This document shows, piece by piece, positions 57,878 to 63,950 of a DNA stretch of 64,000 nucleotides. Origin of the DNA: Melioribacteraceae bacterium. GTDB taxonomy: Bacteria; Bacteroidota; Ignavibacteria; Ignavibacteriales; Melioribacteraceae. The position numbers and the translations under genes are program-made. Positions within the stretch are counted from its first letter, which is position 1, and every line of letters begins with the position of its first letter. The stretch covers positions 292,521 to 356,520 of the forward strand of contig JAIPBD010000004.1 of the NCBI GenBank assembly GCA_021739765.1. The letters are read 5' to 3'. Below the pieces are notes generated by a model. That model saw only the letters and a list, made by a program, of their open reading frames with translations, did not search any database and was not told where the DNA came from.

Positions 57878-58064
57878 ACATAACGATGTTGAAAATAACC
57901 AGCGCCCCAAAACAAGCATGCCGAACATATCAACAACTTTTATTTGCTAAAAATATTTTTTAACAGAATAACTTTGAACAAGAACCTTTACACGTAAGAA
58001 CAAAGCCAATAATTACACAAATGTCGAATGCGAAGACGGCGTCAGCTTAATTGGCTGGTTATAA
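57878..58064 (-). other. attC-like recombination site of the sigma-factor cassette
   Basis: Read on the minus strand: R'' TTATAAC (58064-58058), a 9-base spacer, L'' AAGCTGA with a GCC continuation, an AT-rich middle, L' GGCGCTGGTTATT, and R' GTTATGT (57884-57878). R''/spacer/L'' sizes match the aadA-type attC (7, 9, 7). L'' and L' pair apart from one unpaired A, the extrahelical base expected of attC. Length about 187 bases. R'' is complementary to the start of the sigma-factor cassette at 59019. This is one of the most canonical sites in the array. Confidence 0.72.
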
Positions 58065-58084
58065 TCGTTTTTAGAAAGCTGGTT

Positions 58085-58357
58085 TTATTTTCCCGATTTA
58101 AAATATTCAATGATTTTTCTTATAGCTGAGTTAATTTTTCTTATATCATTAGTGATGGAATCTTTTTCAAATTGACTTGTGAAAGTTTTAATTGTTTTTA
58201 TATCTCTTTTTATAGAGTCTTTTTCGAATTGGCTGACCTTACTTTTTAATTCAACAATTAGGCTTGACATTTGAATATTGATCTTCTCTGTTTGTGAAGA
58301 ATTACTCCATACATCCTTTAGCTCTTTCCATATATCGTTTAATTCTTGATCCAGCAT
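58085..58357 (-). CDS. Small helical protein encoded after the sigma factor
   Basis: A 90-residue, highly charged protein predicted to be almost all helix. It has a 19-residue internal repeat: SQFEKDSIKRDIKTIK at 42 and SQFEKDSITNDIRKIN at 61, suggesting a duplicated amphipathic or coiled-coil unit. No membrane segment is present, so it is not a typical anti-sigma factor with an anchor, but similar small genes often follow sigma-70 family genes in Bacteroidota. A cytoplasmic regulator of the sigma factor is a reasonable guess. It starts 18 bases after the sigma-factor stop. Confidence 0.65.
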   Translation of the reverse strand: MLDQELNDIWKELKDVWSNSSQTEKINIQMSSLIVELKSKVSQFEKDSIKRDIKTIKTFTSQFEKDSITNDIRKINSAIRKIIEYFKSGK

Positions 58358-58375
58358 ATTATCTACCTCAATAAT

Positions 58376-58897
58376 TTATTTTAAATTATAAGTTATACAA
58401 TTTAATAACGTCTTCCTTATCCGTTTCATTTTAACAGCTATATGATTCTCTGTCAAATCCGTAATTGCAGCAATTTCCTTATAAGGCAGCTCCTCCAAAT
58501 AAAGGATAATAATAGATTTATCTGTTTCATTCAGAGTAGAGATACAAGCTTGAAGGGCTTGATATTTTTCTTTCTGAATTTTATCCATTGTATTTTCTGA
58601 TAGAGCAAAATGTATCGATTCTAATCTAACTGTATTGTTGTTACTCTTTTCAAGTTTCATTTTTGAACTATAACAAACGTTTAGTGAAATTTTATAAATC
58701 CACGTGCTTATGCTAGATTTACCCTTGAAAGTAGATAATGATCTCCAAACTTGAATTACCACTTCTTGGAAAAGGTCTTGAGGCTCTATCGGAGTAACTG
58801 CATAGATCTTGCATAGTCTGTAAATTTTATCTTTATTGTCTTCAATTATCTGTATAAAACTTTGCTCGAGTTGATTTTGCATATGATTATTTATCAT
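58376..58897 (-). CDS. Sigma-70 family (ECF-type) RNA polymerase sigma factor
   Basis: A 173-residue sigma factor with region 2 (about 25-90: QDLFQEVVIQVWRSLSTFKGKSSISTWIYKISLNVCYS) and region 4 (about 118-168, with the helix-turn-helix ELPYKEIAAITDLTENHIAVKMKRIRK). Regions 1 and 3 are absent, as in ECF factors. Two ATG codons (58897 and 58882) are possible: the AGGAG lies directly against the first and 15 bases before the second, so the start is uncertain. It lies within a unit with attC-like ends at 58.06 and 59.01 kb. The regulon is unknown. Confidence 0.88.
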   Translation of the reverse strand: MINNHMQNQLEQSFIQIIEDNKDKIYRLCKIYAVTPIEPQDLFQEVVIQVWRSLSTFKGKSSISTWIYKISLNVCYSSKMKLEKSNNNTVRLESIHFALSENTMDKIQKEKYQALQACISTLNETDKSIIILYLEELPYKEIAAITDLTENHIAVKMKRIRKTLLNCITYNLK

Positions 58898-59107
58898 CTC
58901 CTATTACTAATGTATTAGTAACAAGAATTTCTGAAATATGACAAGAAATATTTATTTTTTATTTAAAATTAACACAACAACAAATATGCAACTAAATCAA
59001 TTTTTATTGAGCTTATAACTACTATATCAGCCGATTTGCTTCCGGGATAATGGAGAAGCAATTGCCGACGTTATTTCTTCTTTTATGATCTGTTTTATCC
59101 TTCCATT

Positions 59108-59597
59108 GGTGTCATGGTCATACCAGCTATTTAAATAATCGTAACCATGACACAAACAGAGCACCAAACTGCTTCTGTGTTCAATCGAGAATTAGTGTTA
59201 GGGTATCAAATTCTAAGATGGATTCTAAGACCGCGCCAACATGGTAATGATGCAAAATTCAAGTTCCAGCGGAACGACATGTTTATAGAAACCATCAGAA
59301 ACGAGCGAAAAAAGAGTTCCAGCGGAACGGCATGTGACCAACGAAAACATTTTCAACAATTTGAAATGCCACATACCACTTCTACGAAGCTCAATTCCTA
59401 ATCCTAATAGCTATTCTATAAACATGTCGTGGCTCTGCCACTTTTTGATTTTGTGCAATCCGTGGGTGTCATGGTCATAATAGCTATCGACATAATCGTA
59501 ACCTTGACACAAACAGAGCACCCAAACTGCTTCAGAGTTCAATCGAGAATTAGTGTCAAGGTATCAAATTCAAAGATGAATTCTAAGACCGTGACAA
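59108..59597 (+). repeat. Paired 131-bp direct repeats in site A
   Basis: Copies at 59108-59238 and 59465-59597 both start GGTGTCATGGTCATA and continue through AATCGTAACC.TGACAC, GAGCACC.AAACTGCTTC, TTCAATCGAGAATTAGTGT and GATTCTAAGACCG. Each contains the stem pair TGTCATGGT/ACC(A/T)TGACA. Site C has the same pair (62357-62488 and 62715-62847); site B has only one copy. Confidence 0.85.
59263..59441. repeat. REPIN-like hairpin pair
   Basis: Two hairpins GTTCCAGCGGAAC (59263-59275, 59316-59328) and an inverted one, GTGGCTCTGCCAC (59429-59441). The first is followed by CGACATGTTTATAGAA (59275-59290), and a perfect 16-base inverse, TTCTATAAACATGTCG (59414-59429), precedes the last. Hairpin plus GACATGTTTATAG is a recurring repeat type in Bacteroidota genomes; two in inverted orientation is the REPIN layout. 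A near-identical copy is in site C (62513-62691). Confidence 0.7.
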
Positions 59598-59776
59598 CCT
59601 TGTAAAGAACTTTTAGCCACTTTGAGGCTTGTCCGCTGTTTTGTCGGGCGGGCATCCTTATGCCTCTTTATCAATATTTATTCTCAACAACTTTGTATTG
59701 ACTTTAATCGGAATAACTGGTTAGCTGCTTCAATTTTATCTTGAAATGGAACTTTTTCTTTAATAAATTGTAGTGC

Positions 59777-59792
59777 AATTGTAATTACAATT
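59777..59792. promoter_or_regulatory. Palindromic operator of the toxin-antitoxin operon
   Basis: A perfect 16-base palindrome AATTGTAATTACAATT ends 15 bases before the antitoxin ATG. Ribbon-helix-helix antitoxins of the RelB/DinJ family bind such palindromes and repress their own operon; this assignment is by position and family, not tested. Confidence 0.65.
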
Positions 59793-59807
59793 ATTCGAGA
59801 ATCCAAA

Positions 59808-60068
59808 ATGAATAAAACAGCAACTATACAAACAAGAATTGATCCTAAAGTAAAGAACAGCGCTCAAAGAGTCCTCAATAAACTTAATATCTCTATGTCT
59901 GAAGCAATCTCAATTTTCCTAACTCAAGTTTCTTTGAACAAAGGAATCCCTTTTGAAATAAGAGTTCCCAACAAAACGACGGAGGAAACGCTTAGGAAAT
60001 CTGAAAAAGGTGAAGAGCTTCATGAAGTCTCTGATATTAAACAACTTTTCAAGGAACTTGATAATTGA
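59808..60068 (+). CDS. RelB/DinJ-type antitoxin
   Basis: An 86-residue antitoxin. The ribbon-helix-helix part is TIQTRIDPKVKNSAQRVLNKLNISMSEAISIFLTQV (about 4-42), as in DinJ, and the C-terminus (GEELHEVSDIKQLFKELDN) would wrap the toxin. It overlaps the toxin by 4 bases (TTGA). The operator palindrome is just upstream. The operon runs on the plus strand, opposite to its neighbours in the cassette array, which is usual for cassettes carrying their own promoter. Confidence 0.9.
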   Translation: MNKTATIQTRIDPKVKNSAQRVLNKLNISMSEAISIFLTQVSLNKGIPFEIRVPNKTTEETLRKSEKGEELHEVSDIKQLFKELDN

Positions 60069-60331
60069 GATTAGTTTATTCTTCGCAATTCAAAAAAGAT
60101 TACAAGAAAATTAAACGACAGAATAGAGATATTGCACAACTCGAAACTGTCGTTATAACTTTACTGAATAAAGAACCATTACCACCTAAATATAAAGACC
60201 ATAAACTCTCTGGAAGATGGAATTCATTTAGAGATTGTCATATAGAACCGGATTGGGTTCTCATTTATCAAATTACTAATGATGCCTTAATTTTAGAAAG
60301 AACAGGCTCACATTCAGAACTTTTCAAGTAA
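60065..60331 (+). CDS. YafQ/RelE family mRNA-interferase toxin
   Basis: Ribosome-dependent mRNA endonuclease of 88 residues. All five E. coli YafQ active-site positions are present, each shifted by four: H46 (KDHK), H59 (CHIE), D63 and W64 (EPDW), H83 (GSHSE), matching H50, H63, D67, W68 and H87. The start is TTG, overlapping the antitoxin stop. Such type II modules are common in integron cassettes, where they stabilise the array. It should be active by its residues; this is not proof. Confidence 0.92.
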   Translation: MRLVYSSQFKKDYKKIKRQNRDIAQLETVVITLLNKEPLPPKYKDHKLSGRWNSFRDCHIEPDWVLIYQITNDALILERTGSHSELFK

Positions 60332-60342
60332 TTCACAGACTT

Positions 60343-60704
60343 AGCAGCTAACTACTATAAAAGCCGATTTGCTTCCGGGATAATGGAGAAGCAATTGCCG
60401 ACGTTATTTCTTCTTTTATGATCTGTTTTATCCTTCCATTGGTGTCATGGTCATACCAGCTATTCAAATAATCGTAACCATGACATAAACAGAGTCCCCA
60501 AACTGCTTCAGAGTTCAATCGAGAATTAGTGTCAGGGTATCAAATTCTAAGATGGATTCTAAGACCGCGATAGCCTTGTAAAGAACTATTAGACACTTTG
60601 AGGCTTGTCTGCCGTTTTGTTGCGCGTGCATCCTTATGCCTCTTTATCAATATTTATTCTCAACAACTTTGTGTTGACTTTAATCGGAATAACTTGCTAT
60701 AAGC
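60343..60704 (-). other. attC-like site B (VOC/AraC cassette), short form
   Basis: A 362-base relative of sites A and C, at the same relative position between units. R' side on the plus strand begins AGCAGCTAAC (60343-60352), then a spacer and AAGCCGATTTGCTTC; the other end has AATCGG and then GCTATAAGC (60696-60704). It holds only one copy of the 131-base repeat and no REPIN: the junction of repeat 1 (CTAAGACCGCG) with the downstream side of repeat 2 (CCTTGTAAAGAAC) shows it arose by recombination between the two repeats, or that A and C arose by the reverse duplication. Confidence 0.6.
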
Positions 60705-60785
60705 GATTAGCATCATCTGACTTAATGGCCTCGGATTATGTAATTGCTTGGCTAAGCACTAAACTTTGCAAACACACAATTAAAT

Positions 60786-60805
60786 GAAAATCCTCGAGGA
60801 TTTTC
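60786..60805. repeat. Perfect 20-base palindrome
   Basis: GAAAATCCTC directly abuts its reverse complement GAGGATTTTC with no loop. It lies 54 bases past the VOC gene stop, on its 3' side, and could form a hairpin or serve as a terminator or protein-binding site. A tail of T bases is weak, so the role is open. Confidence 0.5.
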
Positions 60806-60858
60806 GGAAGTAAACGAGAACGACGAATTACTGATAGCCATTGTTGGCAAGGATGTTT

Positions 60859-61254
60859 TTATAATTCCTCTACTATTTGAATATTATTCCCACAGGTGTC
60901 GTTAAATACTGCATACTTAACAGTTCCCATTATTGTTGGTTTTATACTAAACTCAACGTCAAGCTTTGTTAAACGTTCAGATTCGGCATCAACATTTTTA
61001 ACATCAAATTGTGTATATGGAATTCCCGCTTCCATCAATGCATCCTGATAAACTTTTGACGGCTCAAAGTGAATAGGAGCGGGTTCCAATAAAAGTTCCG
61101 GTCCGTCTTCAGCTTCTTTTGAAACAACCGTCAACCATCTGTTTCCTCCATCCAAAGGTGTGTCCTTCTTTTTAATGAAGCCAAGTTTTTCTGTATAAAA
61201 TTTCAATGCTTTTTCCTGGTCTCGTACCGGAATGCTGATTAGTGTCACTTTCAT
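60859..61254 (-). CDS. VOC family protein (glyoxalase/bleomycin-resistance fold)
   Basis: A 131-residue member of the vicinal oxygen chelate superfamily: start VTLISIPVRDQEKALKFYTEKLGF and the metal-binding end NTCGNNIQIVEEL. The ATG at 61254 has GAGGTG 6 nt upstream, so it is chosen over the GTG at 61263. It may bind or modify small molecules; substrate unknown. It is the last gene of the three-gene unit (AraC, VOC, VOC). Confidence 0.85.
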   Translation of the reverse strand: MKVTLISIPVRDQEKALKFYTEKLGFIKKKDTPLDGGNRWLTVVSKEAEDGPELLLEPAPIHFEPSKVYQDALMEAGIPYTQFDVKNVDAESERLTKLDVEFSIKPTIMGTVKYAVFNDTCGNNIQIVEEL

Positions 61255-61268
61255 TTTATTCACCTCAT

Positions 61269-61697
61269 TTATTCTGAAAGATTAAGTTGCCATGAAATGC
61301 CGTATTTGTCTTCACACCATCCGAATTTTTTACCAAAGCCGTAATCCCCTTCACCTTTGTAGTTGTCAAGAGGAACCATAATCTGCCCCCCATTTGAAGA
61401 AAGTTTTTCAAACAAAGTTTGTATCTCGTCTTCAGAGTAGCAGGAAACGAACAGGGATACTCCCGGTGTAAATGACCAAGCGTGATTATAATTACTTTCA
61501 GAAACCATATAATCAGTTCCATTTAACATAAATACTCCATATTTAATAAGTTCAGGCGTACCTCCTGCCTCTCCTTCAGAGTATTTTTTTATGATTTTAA
61601 TTTCGGAATTTGGGAAGATAGAAGTGTAGAAATTTATCGCTTCTTCAGCCTTTCCGCATTGAACACCTACAAATGTTAGAAATGTTGTTGTTTTCAT
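61269..61697 (-). CDS. VOC family protein, PhnB/3-demethylubiquinone-methyltransferase-like
   Basis: A 142-residue VOC protein of the PhnB-like type: start FLTFVGVQCGKAEEAINFYTSIFPNSEI, then MVSESNYNHAWSFTPGVSLFVSCYSEDEI and YGFGKKFGWCEDKYGISWQLNL at the end. Such proteins often lack the metal site and their role is uncertain. It is between the AraC-type regulator upstream and the second VOC gene downstream (14 bases). Confidence 0.87.
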   Translation of the reverse strand: MKTTTFLTFVGVQCGKAEEAINFYTSIFPNSEIKIIKKYSEGEAGGTPELIKYGVFMLNGTDYMVSESNYNHAWSFTPGVSLFVSCYSEDEIQTLFEKLSSNGGQIMVPLDNYKGEGDYGFGKKFGWCEDKYGISWQLNLSE

Positions 61698-61741
61698 TTT
61701 TATATCCTTTATTAAAATTCCAAAGTTCGTTCTTGGAAGGT

Positions 61742-62131
61742 TTATGTGCTTCTCGAAAGTTGCTCTTTTAAATATTCGCTTGGTGATTTACCCGTTTTGG
61801 TTTTAAATAGAGTGCTAAACGAACCTAAACTATCAAATCCAACATCAAAACAGGTTTCCGTGACCGACATTCCATTTTTTAGTTTTTCTTTTGATTTTAC
61901 AATTCGTTTGTCAATCAAGTATTGTCTGGGTGTTTGACCATAATATTTTTTGAACAAGCGCAACAAGTGATACTTGGAAATAAAGTGAATACGGGAAAGT
62001 AAGTCCAGATTTAATTTGGCATCATAATTATTTTCGATATAGTTTCGGATCCCGATTGCAGTATTAATTTGTCCTTTGTTTGAATAAACTATGCTGCAAA
62101 TTTTATTAAGTTCTTTTTCGTAAAATGTCAT
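61742..62131 (-). CDS. Short AraC-family transcriptional regulator
   Basis: A 129-residue protein consisting essentially of the DNA-binding domain, with two helix-turn-helix motifs (about 38-60, LDLLSRIHFISKYHLLRLFKKYYG; about 85-112, SVTETCFDVGFDSLGSFSTLFKTKTG) and the usual TPRQYLIDKRI and SPSEYLKEQ signatures. No sensing domain, so it resembles MarA/SoxS-type regulators. It probably controls the two adjacent VOC genes, 44 bases downstream. Confidence 0.88.
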   Translation of the reverse strand: MTFYEKELNKICSIVYSNKGQINTAIGIRNYIENNYDAKLNLDLLSRIHFISKYHLLRLFKKYYGQTPRQYLIDKRIVKSKEKLKNGMSVTETCFDVGFDSLGSFSTLFKTKTGKSPSEYLKEQLSRST

Positions 62132-62259
62132 TATTTTGAATTCTTAAGTTACTGCCAAAATATGTGAATGGATATTGTTCTTATGTGCCAAAATTAAACA
62201 CACAAAAACAATTCTTTATTTTAATATAATTGATACAAATAACTTATTCAAAAAAGAGA

Positions 62260-62982
62260 GCTTATAACTGCTATATAAGCCGATTTGCTTCTAGGATAAT
62301 GGAGAAGCAATTGCCGACGTTATTTCTTCTTTTATGATCTGTTTTATCCTTCCATTGGTGTCATGGTCATACCAGCTATTCAAATAATCGTAACCATGAC
62401 ACAAACAGAGCACCCAAACTGCTTCAGTGTTCAATCGAGAATTAGTGTCAGGGTATCAAATTCTAAGATGGATTCTAAGACCGCGCCAACAAGGTAATGA
62501 TGCAAAATTCAAGTTCCAGCGGAACGACATGTTTATAGAAACCATCAGAAACGAGCGAAAAAAGAGTTCCAGCGGAACGGCATGTGACCAACGCAAACAT
62601 TCTCAACAATTTGAAATGCCACATGCCGCTTCTACGAAGCTCAATTCCTAATCCTAATAGCTATTCTATAAACATGTCGTGGCTCTGCCACTTTTTGATT
62701 TTATGCAATCCGTGGGTGTCATGGTCATAATAGCTATCTACATAATCGTAACCTTGACACAAACAGAGCACCCAAACTGCTTCAGTGTTCAATCGAGAAA
62801 TAGTGTCACGGTATCAAATTCTAAGATGAATTCTAAGACCGTGACAGCCTTGTAAAGAACTATTAGACACTTTGAGGGCTTGTCTCCCGTTTTGTTGGGC
62901 ATGCTTCCTTATGCCTCTTTATCAATATTTATTTTCATCAACTTTGTGTTGACTTTAATCGGAATAACTGGTTAGGGTGTAA
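62260..62982 (-). other. Giant attC-like site C (SANT/membrane protein cassette)
   Basis: A 723-base element, nearly identical to site A. Minus strand: R'' TTACACCCTAAC (62982-62971), spacer, TCCGATT; the far end has L' AATCGGCTTA, 7-base spacer, R' GTTATAAGC (62268-62260). It contains both 131-base repeats and the REPIN-like insertion (62513-62691). R'' is perfectly complementary over 12 bases to the cassette start at 63675-63664. L' equals the CGGCTTA of well-known attC sites of aminoglycoside-resistance cassettes. Confidence 0.65.
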
Positions 62983-63375
62983 TTATTGAATTAATTTATC
63001 ATATGAATAATCAAGTAAAAAATAGTATGCTACAATCAACATCAGAATTTTTGACCAAAAGAAAAATATAGTACCCCAATTAAAATATCTTGGAGCAAGA
63101 AAATTTTCATCTTCTTTAACTTTTTTAAATTCTTTTAAACGATTATAGATTCCCCAAACTAGCGAGCCAGAAATATATTGTAGTAAATCTAGACCCAAGC
63201 TAATTATAATAAAGATGGCAGGAAGAACTAGTTCACTAGGTATTGATTGATTAGAAATACCAACCGTTTTAAATATCCAAATAATCGCAATTCCAGCAAA
63301 GTTTAACTGTCTAATTATATCACTTGTTTTTTGGGAATAATAATTATAATTCTCTCTTACATCTTTTAGTCTCAT
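62983..63375 (-). CDS. Small membrane protein of unknown function
   Basis: A 130-residue protein with about three to four predicted transmembrane segments (about 24-40, 48-75 and 97-123) and a basic N-terminus (MRLKDVRENYNYYSQKTSD). No family was recognised. It overlaps the SANT-like gene upstream by 4 bases, so the two are translationally coupled. It lies in the outermost complete cassette of the array. Confidence 0.7.
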   Translation of the reverse strand: MRLKDVRENYNYYSQKTSDIIRQLNFAGIAIIWIFKTVGISNQSIPSELVLPAIFIIISLGLDLLQYISGSLVWGIYNRLKEFKKVKEDENFLAPRYFNWGTIFFFWSKILMLIVAYYFLLDYSYDKLIQ

Positions 63376-63638
63376 CTTATTCGTGGTCCTCCGCTATTTG
63401 TTCCATCGTCCTTTCCTTTTTTATTATGCCTAGATCTGTTTGCATTCCAATCTTTACGAGTTTTTCCCATTTGTAACTCAATGTCTTCTTCACTTGCTTT
63501 TGATTTGATCGCCCTTATAGTTCTACCTAGTGCTCTACTAATAGTGAGCAATGAAATATTTTTTTTAGCAAGCTTTCTTAGGACTTCAACTTCTTCCTCA
63601 GTCCACGTTTTCCCCGAGTTATAAGATCTACGAGACAT
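63372..63638 (-). CDS. SANT/Myb-like DNA-binding protein
   Basis: An 88-residue protein with an N-terminal helix-turn-helix resembling the SANT/Myb or GcrA type (about 11-52: TWTEEEVEVLRKLAKKNISLLTISRALGRTIRAIKSKASEE). The rest is basic, low-complexity and probably disordered (RSRHNKKGKDDGTNSGGP). It would bind DNA as a small regulator. It precedes the coupled membrane protein gene and probably regulates the pair or an unlinked target. Confidence 0.72.
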   Translation of the reverse strand: MSRRSYNSGKTWTEEEVEVLRKLAKKNISLLTISRALGRTIRAIKSKASEEDIELQMGKTRKDWNANRSRHNKKGKDDGTNSGGPRIR

Positions 63639-63663
63639 AAATGACCCCTATTTTTTTGAAAAC

Positions 63664-63891
63664 TTACACCCTAACGGCGTTGCCCATAAGCCGCCCATAG
63701 ATACAACATTTTCTAGAACGACAACACGATTTAAAGCAAAAAATGCTTATATTTTTTCACAAGTATTTTTTGCCACAAAACTTTTTTAGTATGACAACCT
63801 TGAACTACAATTTATGTTAGAACGACAAACCCAATAACAATTTTCATACCCCAAGCAGAATGAAGCGGTCGGCTTGATGGGCTTGATATTT
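63664..63891 (-). other. attC-like site with canonical L''/L' pairing
   Basis: Minus strand: R'' AAATATC (63891-63885, one mismatch from the consensus), 9-base spacer, L'' AAGCCGA (63875-63869), a long AT-rich middle whose apex is a stem (63736-63748 with 63761-63773), L' CGGCTTA, 11-base spacer, R' GTTAGGGTGTAA (63675-63664). L'' pairs with L' except for an unpaired A (and one further base), exactly as in aadA-type attC sites, which also fixes the reading direction as minus. It is the clearest attC in the window. Confidence 0.78.
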
Positions 63892-63912
63892 CCAATAAGT
63901 AAATAAGAACTT

Positions 63913-63934
63913 ATGTTGTTTTTATCAACAACAT
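63913..63934 (+). promoter_or_regulatory. Hairpin upstream of the IS110 transposase
   Basis: Perfect 8-bp stem ATGTTGTT / AACAACAT with a 6-base loop, ending 17 bases before the transposase ATG and just 5 bases before its GGAGG (63940-63944). It may occlude the ribosome site or be part of the non-coding RNA that IS110 elements make from this end. Confidence 0.5.
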
Positions 63935-63950
63935 CAATTGGAGGCATCTC

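Larger units (their letters stand above)
59011..59729 (-). other. Giant attC-like site A (toxin-antitoxin cassette)
   Basis: A 719-base element with attC-like ends. Minus strand: R'' AGCAGCTAAC (59729-59720), spacer, L'' TCCGATT; the far end has L' AATCGGCTGA-like sequence and R' GTTATAA (59019-59013). Inside are two 131-base direct repeats (59108-59238 and 59465-59597, about 90% alike) flanking a REPIN-like insertion (59263-59441). R'' is complementary over 10 bases to the left-reading start of its cassette (60352-60343). Known attC sites are about 55-150 bases, so this is far larger than usual. No gene is supported in it. Confidence 0.6.

Noticed and set aside
59147-59401. Open frame of about 84 codons in site A, with a similar one (62427-62651) in site C
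   Set aside because: It only translates the repeated DNA, including REP hairpins; the shared sequence follows from nucleotide identity, and it lacks a good start or ribosome site.
60605-60787. 60-codon open frame crossing the end of site B
   Set aside because: It spans the recombination junction and the cassette start, with no ribosome site or family match.
59011-62982. Sites A, B, C as insertion sequences or a CRISPR array
   Set aside because: No transposase, no target duplications, unit lengths of hundreds of bases, and ends that vary with the neighbouring unit.
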